Shown here piece by piece: positions 18,741 through 27,835 of a DNA stretch of 64,000 nucleotides. The stretch spans positions 26,168 to 90,167 of the forward strand of contig CACZKE010000011.1 of assembly GCA_902781705.1 (NCBI GenBank), written 5' to 3'. The position numbers were made by a program, and so were the translations under genes. The notes beneath the pieces are model-generated. The model searched no databases and was not told the DNA's origin. It saw only the letters and a program-made list of their open reading frames with translations. The DNA is from an uncultured Bacteroidia bacterium (GTDB taxonomy: Bacteria; Bacteroidota; Bacteroidia; Bacteroidales; UBA932). Position 1 is the stretch's first letter, and each line of letters begins with the position of its first letter.

Positions 18741-19154
18741 TTAATACACTTCCGTTTGCCGGTCGATTTTCAACTGCTGGATCTGGAAGGTTCCGTCGGC
18801 CTTGGCGGAGACGAAGATGGTCACCAGGAAGACCTCGCCGCCGGCGGAAAGTTGTCCGAGGGCGTATTTCATGTTGGACCGGGAGGCCTTGTGGGAAATG
18901 TCGAAGGAACGGGGGGTGTAGGCCTCGAAGAAGGTCTTCACGATCTGGCGGGCCTGCGTCTTGGAGCAGTTGCGCGTGGAGGAGATGATGGAGACTTCGA
19001 GGTTGTCCGCGAACCAGGCGGAGAGGGAACCGGCGTCGCCCTGGGCGATGTATTTGCCGATGGGGACGAAGACGTCATAGCCTTTGTCCTGGGCGGAAAG
19101 TCCCGCGAGCGAGAGCAGCAGCGAGGCTGCAAGCAGTGTGATGAGCCGTTTCAC
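18741..19154 (-). CDS. DUF4783 family secreted protein
   Basis: A 137-residue protein with signal peptide VKRLITLLAASLLLSLAGLSAQ and a small SnoaL-like alpha/beta fold pattern (FVPIGKYIAQGDAGSLSAWF, FFEAYTPRSFDISH). This matches DUF4783 of Bacteroidetes, whose function is unknown. No ATG fits the signal peptide, so a GTG start at 19154 is proposed. It is divergent from rlmH. Confidence 0.75.
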   Translation of the reverse strand: MKRLITLLAASLLLSLAGLSAQDKGYDVFVPIGKYIAQGDAGSLSAWFADNLEVSIISSTRNCSKTQARQIVKTFFEAYTPRSFDISHKASRSNMKYALGQLSAGGEVFLVTIFVSAKADGTFQIQQLKIDRQTEVY

Positions 19155-19166
19155 GGGATGTCTTTC

Positions 19167-19197
19167 TTGCAAATACCGAGCCGAAAGACTATCTTTG
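19167..19197 (+). promoter_or_regulatory. rlmH promoter with very short leader
   Basis: TTG (19167-19169), a 20-nt spacer and TATCTTTG (19190-19197) form a full consensus. Only 8 nt separate it from the ATG at 19206. Confidence 0.75.
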
Positions 19198-19205
19198 TGA
19201 CCAAG

Positions 19206-19679
19206 ATGGAGGTGAAACTCGTCACGGTCGGCAAGACCGATGTCGCCTGGGTGAAGGCGGGCCTGGACCTGTATGTGTCCCGGCTCCGGCACTATGTGCC
19301 TTTCTCGCTCGTGGAAATCCCCCAACTCAAGAACGTATCGGCCTTTACGGAGGAGCAGATCAAGGAAAAGGAAGGCGAACTCATCCTCAGGCAACTTGCT
19401 CCCGGGGATGCCGTTTACCTGCTGGACGAGCATGGGAAGGAATACCGGTCCGTCGAGTGGGCGGACTGGATTTCGCAGCGCCTCGCCCGGGGCGGGAAGG
19501 CCCTTGTCTTCGTCATCGGCGGCGCCTACGGCTTCTCCCGGAAGGTCTATGAACGGGCGGAGGGAAAGGTCTCCCTGTCCAAGATGACCTTCTCGCACCA
19601 GATGGTGAGAACGATTTTTGCAGAGCAACTCTACCGTGCGTTCACGATTATCCGGGGAGAGCCCTATCACCATGAGTAA
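19206..19679 (+). CDS. rlmH: 23S rRNA pseudouridine-1915 N3-methyltransferase RlmH
   Basis: A 157-residue SPOUT-class methyltransferase acting on helix 69 of assembled 70S ribosomes. The SAM-binding knot is visible (FVIGGAYGFSRKVYERA and the C-terminal HQMVRTIFAEQLYRAFTIIRGEPYHHE). The length is standard. Its end overlaps the histidine kinase start by 8 nt. Confidence 0.94.
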   Translation: MEVKLVTVGKTDVAWVKAGLDLYVSRLRHYVPFSLVEIPQLKNVSAFTEEQIKEKEGELILRQLAPGDAVYLLDEHGKEYRSVEWADWISQRLARGGKALVFVIGGAYGFSRKVYERAEGKVSLSKMTFSHQMVRTIFAEQLYRAFTIIRGEPYHHE

Positions 19680-22600
19680 GCAGGCCCGCATACGGCTCTG
19701 GGCCGGGGTGGCGGTCATCGCCGTCGCCCTGGTGCTGCTGGCGGCGTCCCTGCTGTCGGGGCAGTCGCATCCCGACACCGCCTCCGCCGCCAAGGAACTC
19801 GGGGCGCGGGTGGAAAAGCGGGTGAATCTCCTGGAAGAGTATGTCAATCAGGCCCTTACTTCGTCACCGGATGCTCCCTTCCGTCTGGAGAACCTTCCGG
19901 AAGACATGGTCCTGTACCGCTACCGCGAGGACACGCTCCAGTCCTGGAACCACCAGTTCCCCATCCGGAACGACGACATCCGCAGCCGGACCGTCGTGCA
20001 GCGCCTCGGGGATGCGCGGGGAAACACCGTCTCGCCCCTGTCGGCCCTCACTTCCACCCTGAATTATGTCAATTACGGCCCCAAGTGGTTCCTGGCCAAG
20101 TCCGTCCGCGAAGGGGAAATTACCGTCATCGCCGGTTTGGAGGTGGTCAACGAACTGAACGCCGGCTCCTTCAACGGGGTGAATCCCCGTTTCCGCCTGG
20201 GCGACCGGTATTCGGTATATCCGCTCACCGGCAGCATCGGCGTGCCGGTGGTGGTGAACGGGGCGCCGGTGTTCAAGGTCACGGCCGAAGCGGCCCAGAA
20301 TCCGGAACGGCACGACCCGCTCCTGTTCTGGATCTCGGTCCTGCTCCTGCTGGGCGGTACGCTGCTCCTGCTGTCGGTCCGTCCCACGATTCCGCTGGGT
20401 GGGGTCGTCATGGCGGTCCAGACGGCCTTTATCGCCGGCCTGTACCTGTACGGGCAGAAACTCGGACAGGCCTCGCAGTTGTTCTCGCCCCTGCTGTACG
20501 CCGACGGCGCCTTTTTCTATTCGCTCGGGGCCGTGGTCCTGCTGAATCTCCTCATCGTATCGGCCGTCCTGAGCCTGTACCTCGTACGGAAGCGCCTGCT
20601 GGAGTGGTTCCGCCGGAAGGACTCCCGCTGGGCGGAGGCGGTCGCCGTCGTGCTGATCCTCGGCGTCCTTGCCGCCATCGGCACCTATATCCACGTGACT
20701 TTCAAGAGCATCGTCTTCAATTCCGGCATCTGCCTGGAACTGTACAAGGTGAATCTCCTGGACCGGTACACGGCGGTGGTGTATGTCTCCTTCCTTTCCG
20801 TCACGCTCACGCTTCCGCTGCTCATGCAACTGATTTCGCCGCTGCTGCGGAGCCTGCTGGGCCTTCGGTACGACATCTTTTCCCGGGCCGGACGGCTGGT
20901 GCTTTCCGTGGTGACGGCCGCCTATTTCGTCATCGCATCCTCCTACCTGGGATTCCAGAAGGAACAGAACCGCGTGGAGGTGTGGGCGAACCGGCTGGCG
21001 ATGGACCGGGACATTGCGCTGGAAATCCAACTCCGGGCTGCGGAAGGGGCCATTGCGGCGGACGGGGTGATCGGCACCCTGTCGGTCCTGGAGAACAGTT
21101 ACGACCTCATCCGGGGACGCATCGCGAACTCCTACCTGACCCGCGTTTCGCAGGACTATGACATCTCCGCCCTGGTCGCGACGCCTTCGCCCGCGACGGA
21201 CGCCCTGTTCAACGAACGGATCCGCGGCGGGGTGCGCCTGTCGGACAACTCGCATTTCTTCTACAGCACCGGGGCCAACGGGCGGGCGCGCTATTCGGGT
21301 CTTTTTACCTATTACACTCCAGGCTACGGCTCCTCCTCGGTCCTCGTCCTGGTGGAATCCAAGTCCAACCGCGAGAACCGGGGCTACCTGAGCCTGCTGG
21401 GCCTGTCGGAACCCGGCCGCGTGTCGCTTCCGCCGGTGTATTCCTATGCCCGCTACGTCTCGGGCCACCTGGTCCTGTACAAGGGCGATTATGCCTATCC
21501 CACGCTGTTCACCGAGTCCTTCCGGGATGTGCTGGGGGACCTTCCCAAGGGACATGTCACCCAGGAAGGGTATCTGCACTTCATCCAGGCGGTATCCGAG
21601 GACGAGCAGGTCGTCATTTCCCGCGAGAAGACGGAGGTGCTGAACTACATCGTGGAAGGCGTCCTGTTCGCCATCGTCGCCTACCTGCTCCTGAGCCTGA
21701 TGGCCTTCCGGGTGCGCCGAAGGGGCGGCGAACGGCATTATTTCCGGACCCGTATCAGCGTAGTGCTGTACGTGTCCCTCATCCTGACGCTCGTGGCGAT
21801 GGCCGCTTTCAGCGTGTACTTCGTGTACCGCCGCAACAACGCGGACATGCAGAACATCATGACCTCGCGGATCACCACGCTCCAGTCCATGCTCCAGGGC
21901 AGTTTCCGGGGGGTGACGGAGGAATCGGACCTCCGCAGCACGGCGGCGCGCACGGCCATCGAGCAGGTCGGGAACGACCTCAAGTGCGACATCACCCTGT
22001 TCACCCCGGACGGGCGCATGGTCCTGTCCACGACCCCGGAGGTCTATGACCGGATGATCGCCGGCTGCCGTCTGTCCGAGAACGCCTATTACAGCATCGT
22101 CCGGGAGCACCGCCGGTACAGCATCCAGCCCGAGCGGATGGGCAACCGGCGCTACTATGCCCTTTATGCGCCGGTCATGAATGCCGACGGGAACATGGCA
22201 GCCATCGTCTCCACCCCCTATACCGAGCAGAGTTACGACTTCGAGAACGAGGCCCTCGTCCATATCCTTTCGATCATCACGGTCTTCCTCCTCCTCCTGC
22301 TGCTGGCGCGGGTCGTGGCCGGGGAGGTCATCGACCGCATGTTCCGTCCGCTCAGCGAGATGGGCCGGAAGATGAACGTCTCCGACGTGGACCACCTCGA
22401 ATACATCGTCTATGACCAGGAGGACGAGATCACGTCCCTCGTCAGGGCCTACAACCTGATGGTCCACGACTTGTCGGATTCCACCCGGCAGCTGGCCCAG
22501 GCCGAACGCGACAAGGCCTGGAGCGCGATGGCTCGCCAGGTGGCCCACGAGATCAAGAACCCCCTCACCCCGATCAAACTCAAACTCCAGATGCTCATCC

Positions 22601-23184
22601 GGATGAAGCAGACGGGGAACCCCGCCTGGGAGGAAAAGTTCGACGAGGTCTCCGCCTCCGTCCTGGAGCACATCGACATCCTGGCCGATACCGCCAACGA
22701 ATTCTCCACCTTCGCGAAACTCTATTCCGAGGAGCCCGTCCGGATCGACCTCGACGCGCTGGTCCGGGAGGAAGTGTCCATGTTCGACGCCCGCGAGGAC
22801 ATCACCTTCGAGTACTTCGGCCTGGAAGGGGCCGAGGTCATGGGCCCGAAACCGCAACTCACCCGCGTCCTGGTGAACCTCGTGACCAATGCGGTGCAGG
22901 CCCTGGAAGGCCGGGAGGACGGCCGTATCCGGGTTTCCCTCCGGAACTCCTCAAAGGAAGGTTTCTACGACATCGTCGTGGAGGACAGCGGCCCCGGCGT
23001 GAAGGAAGAGAACCGCGTGAAACTGTTCACGCCGGACTTTACCACCAAGTCCCACGGAACGGGCCTCGGCCTCGCCATCTGCCGCAATATCGTGGACCGC
23101 TGCGGCGGGGAAATCTCCTATTCCAAATCTTTCGCCCTCGGGGGCGCCTGTTTCACCGTCCGGTATCCGAAATTGTCGAAATAA
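19672..23184 (+). CDS. very large NtrY-like sensor histidine kinase
   Basis: A 1170-residue membrane kinase. The N-terminal half contains a transmembrane helix, an extracytoplasmic domain, then a block of hydrophobic helices (about 220-430, for example LLFWISVLLLLGGTLLLLSV). A second extracytoplasmic region and further helices lead to HAMP (MFRPLSEMGRKMNV). The H box has His959 (ARQVAHEIKNPLTPIKLKLQ); the N box (LVNLVTNAVQAL) and G boxes (VEDSGPGV, GTGLGLAICRNIV) are intact. NtrY-class kinases pair with NtrC-class regulators. The start was chosen at MSKQARIRLW, overlapping rlmH. Confidence 0.88.
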   Translation: MSKQARIRLWAGVAVIAVALVLLAASLLSGQSHPDTASAAKELGARVEKRVNLLEEYVNQALTSSPDAPFRLENLPEDMVLYRYREDTLQSWNHQFPIRNDDIRSRTVVQRLGDARGNTVSPLSALTSTLNYVNYGPKWFLAKSVREGEITVIAGLEVVNELNAGSFNGVNPRFRLGDRYSVYPLTGSIGVPVVVNGAPVFKVTAEAAQNPERHDPLLFWISVLLLLGGTLLLLSVRPTIPLGGVVMAVQTAFIAGLYLYGQKLGQASQLFSPLLYADGAFFYSLGAVVLLNLLIVSAVLSLYLVRKRLLEWFRRKDSRWAEAVAVVLILGVLAAIGTYIHVTFKSIVFNSGICLELYKVNLLDRYTAVVYVSFLSVTLTLPLLMQLISPLLRSLLGLRYDIFSRAGRLVLSVVTAAYFVIASSYLGFQKEQNRVEVWANRLAMDRDIALEIQLRAAEGAIAADGVIGTLSVLENSYDLIRGRIANSYLTRVSQDYDISALVATPSPATDALFNERIRGGVRLSDNSHFFYSTGANGRARYSGLFTYYTPGYGSSSVLVLVESKSNRENRGYLSLLGLSEPGRVSLPPVYSYARYVSGHLVLYKGDYAYPTLFTESFRDVLGDLPKGHVTQEGYLHFIQAVSEDEQVVISREKTEVLNYIVEGVLFAIVAYLLLSLMAFRVRRRGGERHYFRTRISVVLYVSLILTLVAMAAFSVYFVYRRNNADMQNIMTSRITTLQSMLQGSFRGVTEESDLRSTAARTAIEQVGNDLKCDITLFTPDGRMVLSTTPEVYDRMIAGCRLSENAYYSIVREHRRYSIQPERMGNRRYYALYAPVMNADGNMAAIVSTPYTEQSYDFENEALVHILSIITVFLLLLLLARVVAGEVIDRMFRPLSEMGRKMNVSDVDHLEYIVYDQEDEITSLVRAYNLMVHDLSDSTRQLAQAERDKAWSAMARQVAHEIKNPLTPIKLKLQMLIRMKQTGNPAWEEKFDEVSASVLEHIDILADTANEFSTFAKLYSEEPVRIDLDALVREEVSMFDAREDITFEYFGLEGAEVMGPKPQLTRVLVNLVTNAVQALEGREDGRIRVSLRNSSKEGFYDIVVEDSGPGVKEENRVKLFTPDFTTKSHGTGLGLAICRNIVDRCGGEISYSKSFALGGACFTVRYPKLSK

Positions 23185-23189
23185 TTTCG

Positions 23190-23197
23190 TATCTTTG
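23190..23197 (+). promoter_or_regulatory. promoter -7 element for engB-prs
   Basis: TATCTTTG lies just after the kinase stop, 22 nt upstream of engB. No TTG is at the ideal distance. Confidence 0.6.
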
Positions 23198-23219
23198 TGC
23201 CCGTCAAACGGAGGGGACC

Positions 23220-23816
23220 ATGAAGATCAAGACCGCCATATTTTCCGGCAGCAGCACGCGGGTGGAGCAGAAACCCGCACGCAAGCTGCCCGAATTCGCG
23301 TTCATCGGCCGGTCCAACGTGGGAAAATCCTCCCTGATCAACGCCCTTACCGGCAACGCCAAACTGGCCAAGACCTCCCAGACCCCGGGCAAGACCCAGC
23401 TCGTGAACCATTTCCTGATCAACGACAACTGGTACCTCGTGGACCTTCCCGGCTACGGCTACGCCCGCCTTCCGGACAAGGAGCGGGCGAAACTCCGCCA
23501 CATCATCTGGGACTACATCAACCGCAGCGAGGAACTCGTCATGCTTTTCGTCCTCCTGGATTCGCGGCATGACATGCAGGAAGTGGACCTGCGCTTCATC
23601 GCGGAACTGGGGGAGAAGGGGATTCCCTTCGGACTGGTTTTCACCAAGGCGGACAAGCAGGGCTCCACGGTCACGGCCGCCCAGGTGGAGAAGAACAAGG
23701 CGCGCCTTCTCGAGGAGTGGGAGGACCTTCCGCCCGTCTTCGTGACCTCCTCGGTGAACGGCCAGGGGAAGGAAGGGCTTTTGGATTATATCGGAACCGT
23801 ACTTCAGACCTTATGA
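23220..23816 (+). CDS. engB: ribosome biogenesis GTPase YsxC/EngB
   Basis: A 198-residue GTPase for large-subunit assembly. G1 is GRSNVGKSSL, G2 lies around SQTPGKTQ, G3 is VDLPGYGYA, G4 is TKAD and G5 is TSSVNGQG. The length and domain content are standard. Its TGA overlaps the prs ATG. Confidence 0.95.
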   Translation: MKIKTAIFSGSSTRVEQKPARKLPEFAFIGRSNVGKSSLINALTGNAKLAKTSQTPGKTQLVNHFLINDNWYLVDLPGYGYARLPDKERAKLRHIIWDYINRSEELVMLFVLLDSRHDMQEVDLRFIAELGEKGIPFGLVFTKADKQGSTVTAAQVEKNKARLLEEWEDLPPVFVTSSVNGQGKEGLLDYIGTVLQTL

Positions 23817-24808
23817 TAAACGATGTTCACAAGCACAGGATGGCCATTTTCTCCTGTGAAGCCACCCGGTATTTCGCCGAGAAGGTGGTTGCGGCCATGA
23901 ACCGGCTCAAAGGGCCGGAGGAACCCGAAGTGGTCCTCGGACCGCTGGAAGTTACCCACTTCAGTGACGGTGAGTTCGTCCCGTTCTTCGCGGAAAGCGT
24001 GCGGGGCGCCACCTGTTTCATCATCCAGTCCACGTTCCCGCCCACCGACAACCTGATGGAACTCCTCCTCTCGATCGATGCGGCGAAGCGCGCCTCTGCG
24101 AACAAAGTTATCGCCGTGCTCCCGTATTTCGGATGGGCCCGCCAGGACCGCAAGGACAAGCCGCGCGTGTCCATCGGCGCGAAACTCGTCGCGAACATGC
24201 TCAAGGCGGCCGGTACGGACGCCATCATGACCTGCGACCTGCATGCCGACCAGATCCAGGGCTTCTTCGACCTCCCGGTGAACCATCTCTACGCGAGCTA
24301 TGACTTCCTGGACCTGCTGAAGAAGATGCAGAAGCAGGATCCGGACCGTTTCACCATCGCCGCGCCCGACATGGGCGGCGCCAAGCGGGCCAACGCCTAT
24401 GCGAAGCACCTACACTGCCCGGTGGTCATCTGCCACAAGACCCGCGCCCGGGCCAACGTGGTGGAACGCATCGTTCCGATCGGTGAGGTCGAGGGCCGCG
24501 ACATCGTGATCATCGACGACATCATCGACACGGCCGGCACCCTGACCGCGGCGGCCAACGAACTCGTGAAGCGGGGCGCCCGCAGCGTCCGCGCCTTCGC
24601 CACGCACGCCGTCCTCTCCGGCCCAGCGTACGAGCGCATCGACGCCTCCGCCCTCTCCGAGGTGTACGTGACCGACACCATTCCCCTGAATCCCGAGAAG
24701 CGCGCCCTCCAGGGCAAGATCCGCGTGGTCTCCCTGGCCGAGACCTTCGCCCGGATGATCCTCAGGGTCTATAACTACGAACCGATTTCCTCCGAATTCC
24801 CGCTGTAA
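23813..24808 (+). CDS. prs: ribose-phosphate pyrophosphokinase
   Basis: A 331-residue PRPP synthetase supplying nucleotide, His and Trp synthesis. The flexible ATP loop and Mg-binding DLHADQIQGFF are present, with the PRPP-binding loop VIIDDIIDTAGTLTAAA and the YFGWARQDRKDKPR segment. The start at MINDVHKHRMAIFSCEATRYFAEKV is coupled to engB; the internal ATG ten codons later is an alternative. Confidence 0.93.
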   Translation: MINDVHKHRMAIFSCEATRYFAEKVVAAMNRLKGPEEPEVVLGPLEVTHFSDGEFVPFFAESVRGATCFIIQSTFPPTDNLMELLLSIDAAKRASANKVIAVLPYFGWARQDRKDKPRVSIGAKLVANMLKAAGTDAIMTCDLHADQIQGFFDLPVNHLYASYDFLDLLKKMQKQDPDRFTIAAPDMGGAKRANAYAKHLHCPVVICHKTRARANVVERIVPIGEVEGRDIVIIDDIIDTAGTLTAAANELVKRGARSVRAFATHAVLSGPAYERIDASALSEVYVTDTIPLNPEKRALQGKIRVVSLAETFARMILRVYNYEPISSEFPL

Positions 24809-24814
24809 AGTCCC

Positions 24815-25063
24815 ATGAAAGTATTTCTGGCCGCCATCGTCTTCGTAGGCCTCGCCGTGCTGCTGCTCGGGGTCAATATCTTCTTTTTCAACCGTCCCTT
24901 CCCGGACGGGGAGATATCGACCAATCCCGAGATGCGCAAGCGCGGCATCAAGTGCGCGAAGCAGGAAGAGTTGGAAATGCTGGCCGCACAGAAGAGGAAG
25001 AAGGTGTGCAGCGGGAACTATTCCGATGCCTGCACTTCCTGCTCTCTATTCGGGAAGGAATAA
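24815..25063 (+). CDS. small Cys-rich membrane-anchored protein
   Basis: An 82-residue protein with an N-terminal transmembrane anchor (VFLAAIVFVGLAVLLLGVNIFFF), then a short soluble part with cysteines in IKCAKQ and KKVCSGNYSDACTSCSLFG. The last cluster could bind a metal or iron-sulfur cluster. Similar small Bacteroidetes proteins exist, but I know no established function. It starts 7 nt after prs. Confidence 0.7.
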   Translation: MKVFLAAIVFVGLAVLLLGVNIFFFNRPFPDGEISTNPEMRKRGIKCAKQEELEMLAAQKRKKVCSGNYSDACTSCSLFGKE

Positions 25064-25073
25064 CGTAACTACT

Positions 25074-26306
25074 ATGAAATCAACCTCTTCCAGAGATGTG
25101 AAACCATTGGGCAGGCTCCTTCGGGGCCTGCTCAAGGTTCTCGTCAGTATCCTGTTCCTGCTGTTCCTCGCCATCCTGGTGACAGGCGTCAGCCCCATCT
25201 ATGATTTCCGGGCTCCGGCGCCGTTTGCCGGCGATGATATCTACAACCCTTACCGGGACTTGGACACGGCATACTGCTGGAAGCGGGCGAGTCTCCACAC
25301 CCACACGCGGGTCAAGGGCCCCTTCCCGCCCAACGAGAGCGAGGCCTGGCCGCAGGAGGTGTACGACGCCTACCGGAAACTGGGCTACGACATCGTCACC
25401 TTCTCCAATCACAACGAGATCACGGCCCATCCGTTCGACTCCACGCTCCAGGTCAATGTCTATGAACAGGGCTACAGCCCTTTCAAGTTCCACAAACTGG
25501 TGTTCGGAAGCGACCGGGTGAAGCACTGGGATCCGCTGCTCCCGCTGCTCGCGAGCCAGAAGCAGTTCGAACTGGACCGTCTGGCCGAGGGAGCGGACAT
25601 CATCCAGATCAACCACCCCTACCGGACCGTGGGCATGTCGGAGGACCACATGGCGAAACTCTCCGGGTACGAACTCACCGAGTTGGATACCCACATCGGC
25701 ACGGAGAACGAGTACTGGGACTGGGCGCTCAGCGCCGGGCATTACAGTTACGGCGTGGCGAACGACGACCTCCATCACCCGCAGAACCATTGGCAGATCG
25801 GCATCCGCTGCAATTTCCTGTGCACCCCTTCGGGCCGGTATGAGGACATCCTGGCGAACCTTCGCAACGGGTGCTTCTACTCCATGCGCGTCCCCAACTA
25901 CGGCGACGGCGACTGGGAAGTCAAGTATGCGAAAAACAGGGAGTTGCCCTTTATCGAGGACATCGGCCTGAACCGGGATACGGTGTATATGAAACTTTCG
26001 GCCCCGGCCGACAGCATCCGCGTGAACGGGCAGGACCACCGGACGCTCGCCCTCGTGGAAAAGACGGACAGCATCGGCTATGTCTTCCGGGGGGAGGACC
26101 ATTTCGCGCGCCTGACCGCCTTCTTCCCGGACGGCGCGGTGATTTACACGAATCCCTTCGCCCGGTATGACGCATCGGTGCAGGCGAGTCCCTTCAGCGA
26201 TGAGCCGCAGCACATCAACTGGCTCCTGACCGTCCTTTATAACCTCCTGGTCCTGGGCCTTGTCATCGCCACCCTGGGCCTTTGGTGGAAATACCTGAAG
26301 AAATGA
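25074..26306 (+). CDS. PHP-domain phosphoesterase-like membrane protein
   Basis: A 410-residue protein with transmembrane segments at both ends (VLVSILFLLFLAILVTGV and LLTVLYNLLVLGLVIATLGL) around an extracytoplasmic PHP-like metal-dependent domain. Its histidines appear in SLHTHTRVKG, FSNHNEITAH, INHPYRTV and ANDDLHHPQNH. The natural substrate is unknown. It overlaps the following transferase gene by ATGA, so the two may work together on envelope phospho-substrates. Confidence 0.75.
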   Translation: MKSTSSRDVKPLGRLLRGLLKVLVSILFLLFLAILVTGVSPIYDFRAPAPFAGDDIYNPYRDLDTAYCWKRASLHTHTRVKGPFPPNESEAWPQEVYDAYRKLGYDIVTFSNHNEITAHPFDSTLQVNVYEQGYSPFKFHKLVFGSDRVKHWDPLLPLLASQKQFELDRLAEGADIIQINHPYRTVGMSEDHMAKLSGYELTELDTHIGTENEYWDWALSAGHYSYGVANDDLHHPQNHWQIGIRCNFLCTPSGRYEDILANLRNGCFYSMRVPNYGDGDWEVKYAKNRELPFIEDIGLNRDTVYMKLSAPADSIRVNGQDHRTLALVEKTDSIGYVFRGEDHFARLTAFFPDGAVIYTNPFARYDASVQASPFSDEPQHINWLLTVLYNLLVLGLVIATLGLWWKYLKK

Positions 26307-27829
26307 GACCGTTCCGGGAAAAGATCAGTCTCGCCATCTGGAGCCTGACGCTGAGCGTCTTTACGGTGGCGGTTTTCCACGGACCCTTCTTCCGGCAGTT
26401 GCGGCAGAGCCTGGAGGGAGGCGCGAACGGTGTCATCCTCACCGTCAGCGCGGCCGTGCTGCTGCTGGTCCTGGACTTCCTGCTGTATTATCTGCTGGTG
26501 TACCTGTTCCGGTTCGTGGGCAAGTGCATCGTGGCGTTCACCCTGTTCGGGGATGCCGTGATGCTCTATTTCGTGAATACGTATGACGTACTCGTGACCG
26601 ACGAGATGATGGGCAATGTCATCCATACGCAGTACTCCGAGGCATCGGGCTTCTTCTCCTGGACTTTCATCCTGTACGTGCTGCTCGGATGCGTCATTCC
26701 CTGCATTTACGTCTTCGGCCGCAAGATCCGGTACGGCTCCTGGAAGCGTTTCCTGGGCACCGTGGGCACCTCGGTCGTCCTCCTTCTCGCCGTCGCCTTC
26801 GGCAACATGAAGAACTGGCCCTGGATCGACCGGAATGCCCCGGTGCTGGGAAGTCTCCTCGCCCCCTGGTCCTATACGGTCAATACCTTCCGCTACCTCG
26901 GGGCCGAAAAGCGCAAGGCCGTGGAGGAGATCCCGCTTCCGGACGTGACGGCCGTCTCGGACACCCGCGACGTGTGCGTCCTGGTCATCGGCGAATCGGC
27001 CCGGCAGGACCATTTCTCCCTGTACGGATATCCGAAGGAGACGAATCCCTACACCTCCCGGGACTCCGTCGTGGCCCTGAAGGCCGATGCTTCCGCCACT
27101 TACACCATGGCGGGGGTGAAAGCCATCCTTGAACCCTACGACAAGGACGAACTCTACGAGATCCTGCCGAACTACCTCCAGCGCGCCGGGGCCGATGTCT
27201 CCTGGCGGACGAGCAACTGGGGCGAACCGCCGGTGCACACGGAAAAGTATTATCACAAGAGCGACCTGAAGGACCGTTTCCCGGAAGAGGACGACCGGTA
27301 CGACGGCATCCTCCTCGCCGGCCTCCGCGAGGACATCCTCGCGAGCGAAGCGGACAAAGTGTTTATTGTCATCCATGGCTACACGAACCACGGACCGGCG
27401 TACAACACGAACTATCCGCCCGAATTCGAGGTGTTTACCCCTGTCAGCAACACCGTGGAGATGTCCAAGGTGAGTCAGGAGGAACTTTTCAACGCCTACG
27501 ACAACAGCATCGTTTATCAGGACTGGATCGTCCATTCGGTCATCGGGACGCTGCGGAGCATTCCGGACCGCCGCGGCTGTGTCCTCTTCGTTTCCGACCA
27601 CGGCGAGTCCCTGGGCGAGAACAACCTCTACATGCACGGGGTGCCCTTCGCCATGGCCCCCCGGGAGCAGATCGAAATCCCCTTCGTGGTCTGGACCTCC
27701 GACCCCTCCCTCCGCGTGAAACCGCTGGAAAAGGTGGGCCAGCATCACGTCTTTCACTCGGTACTGGATTTCTTCGGGATAGAAAGTCCGGTTTTTGACG
27801 AAACAATGTGTATCTTTGCGGAAAATTAA
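26303..27829 (+). CDS. phosphoethanolamine transferase-like membrane enzyme (EptA/MCR family fold)
   Basis: A 508-residue protein with about five N-terminal transmembrane helices (1-190) and a C-terminal alkaline-phosphatase/sulfatase-fold domain. Conserved elements: VLVIGESARQDHFSLYGYP with TNPY, the nucleophile region ATYTMAGV, FVSDHGESLGENNLYMHGVPFAMAP, and GQHHVFHSVLDFFGI. This arrangement matches enzymes that transfer phosphoethanolamine to lipid A or glycans, although the exact acceptor cannot be told. A promoter for der lies within its last codons. Confidence 0.82.
   Translation: MRPFREKISLAIWSLTLSVFTVAVFHGPFFRQLRQSLEGGANGVILTVSAAVLLLVLDFLLYYLLVYLFRFVGKCIVAFTLFGDAVMLYFVNTYDVLVTDEMMGNVIHTQYSEASGFFSWTFILYVLLGCVIPCIYVFGRKIRYGSWKRFLGTVGTSVVLLLAVAFGNMKNWPWIDRNAPVLGSLLAPWSYTVNTFRYLGAEKRKAVEEIPLPDVTAVSDTRDVCVLVIGESARQDHFSLYGYPKETNPYTSRDSVVALKADASATYTMAGVKAILEPYDKDELYEILPNYLQRAGADVSWRTSNWGEPPVHTEKYYHKSDLKDRFPEEDDRYDGILLAGLREDILASEADKVFIVIHGYTNHGPAYNTNYPPEFEVFTPVSNTVEMSKVSQEELFNAYDNSIVYQDWIVHSVIGTLRSIPDRRGCVLFVSDHGESLGENNLYMHGVPFAMAPREQIEIPFVVWTSDPSLRVKPLEKVGQHHVFHSVLDFFGIESPVFDETMCIFAEN
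27811..27818 (+). promoter_or_regulatory. der promoter -7 element inside the upstream gene
   Basis: TATCTTTG overlaps the last codons of the transferase gene and ends 17 nt before the der ATG. No TTG is at ideal spacing. Confidence 0.6.
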
Positions 27830-27835
27830 CGGATT

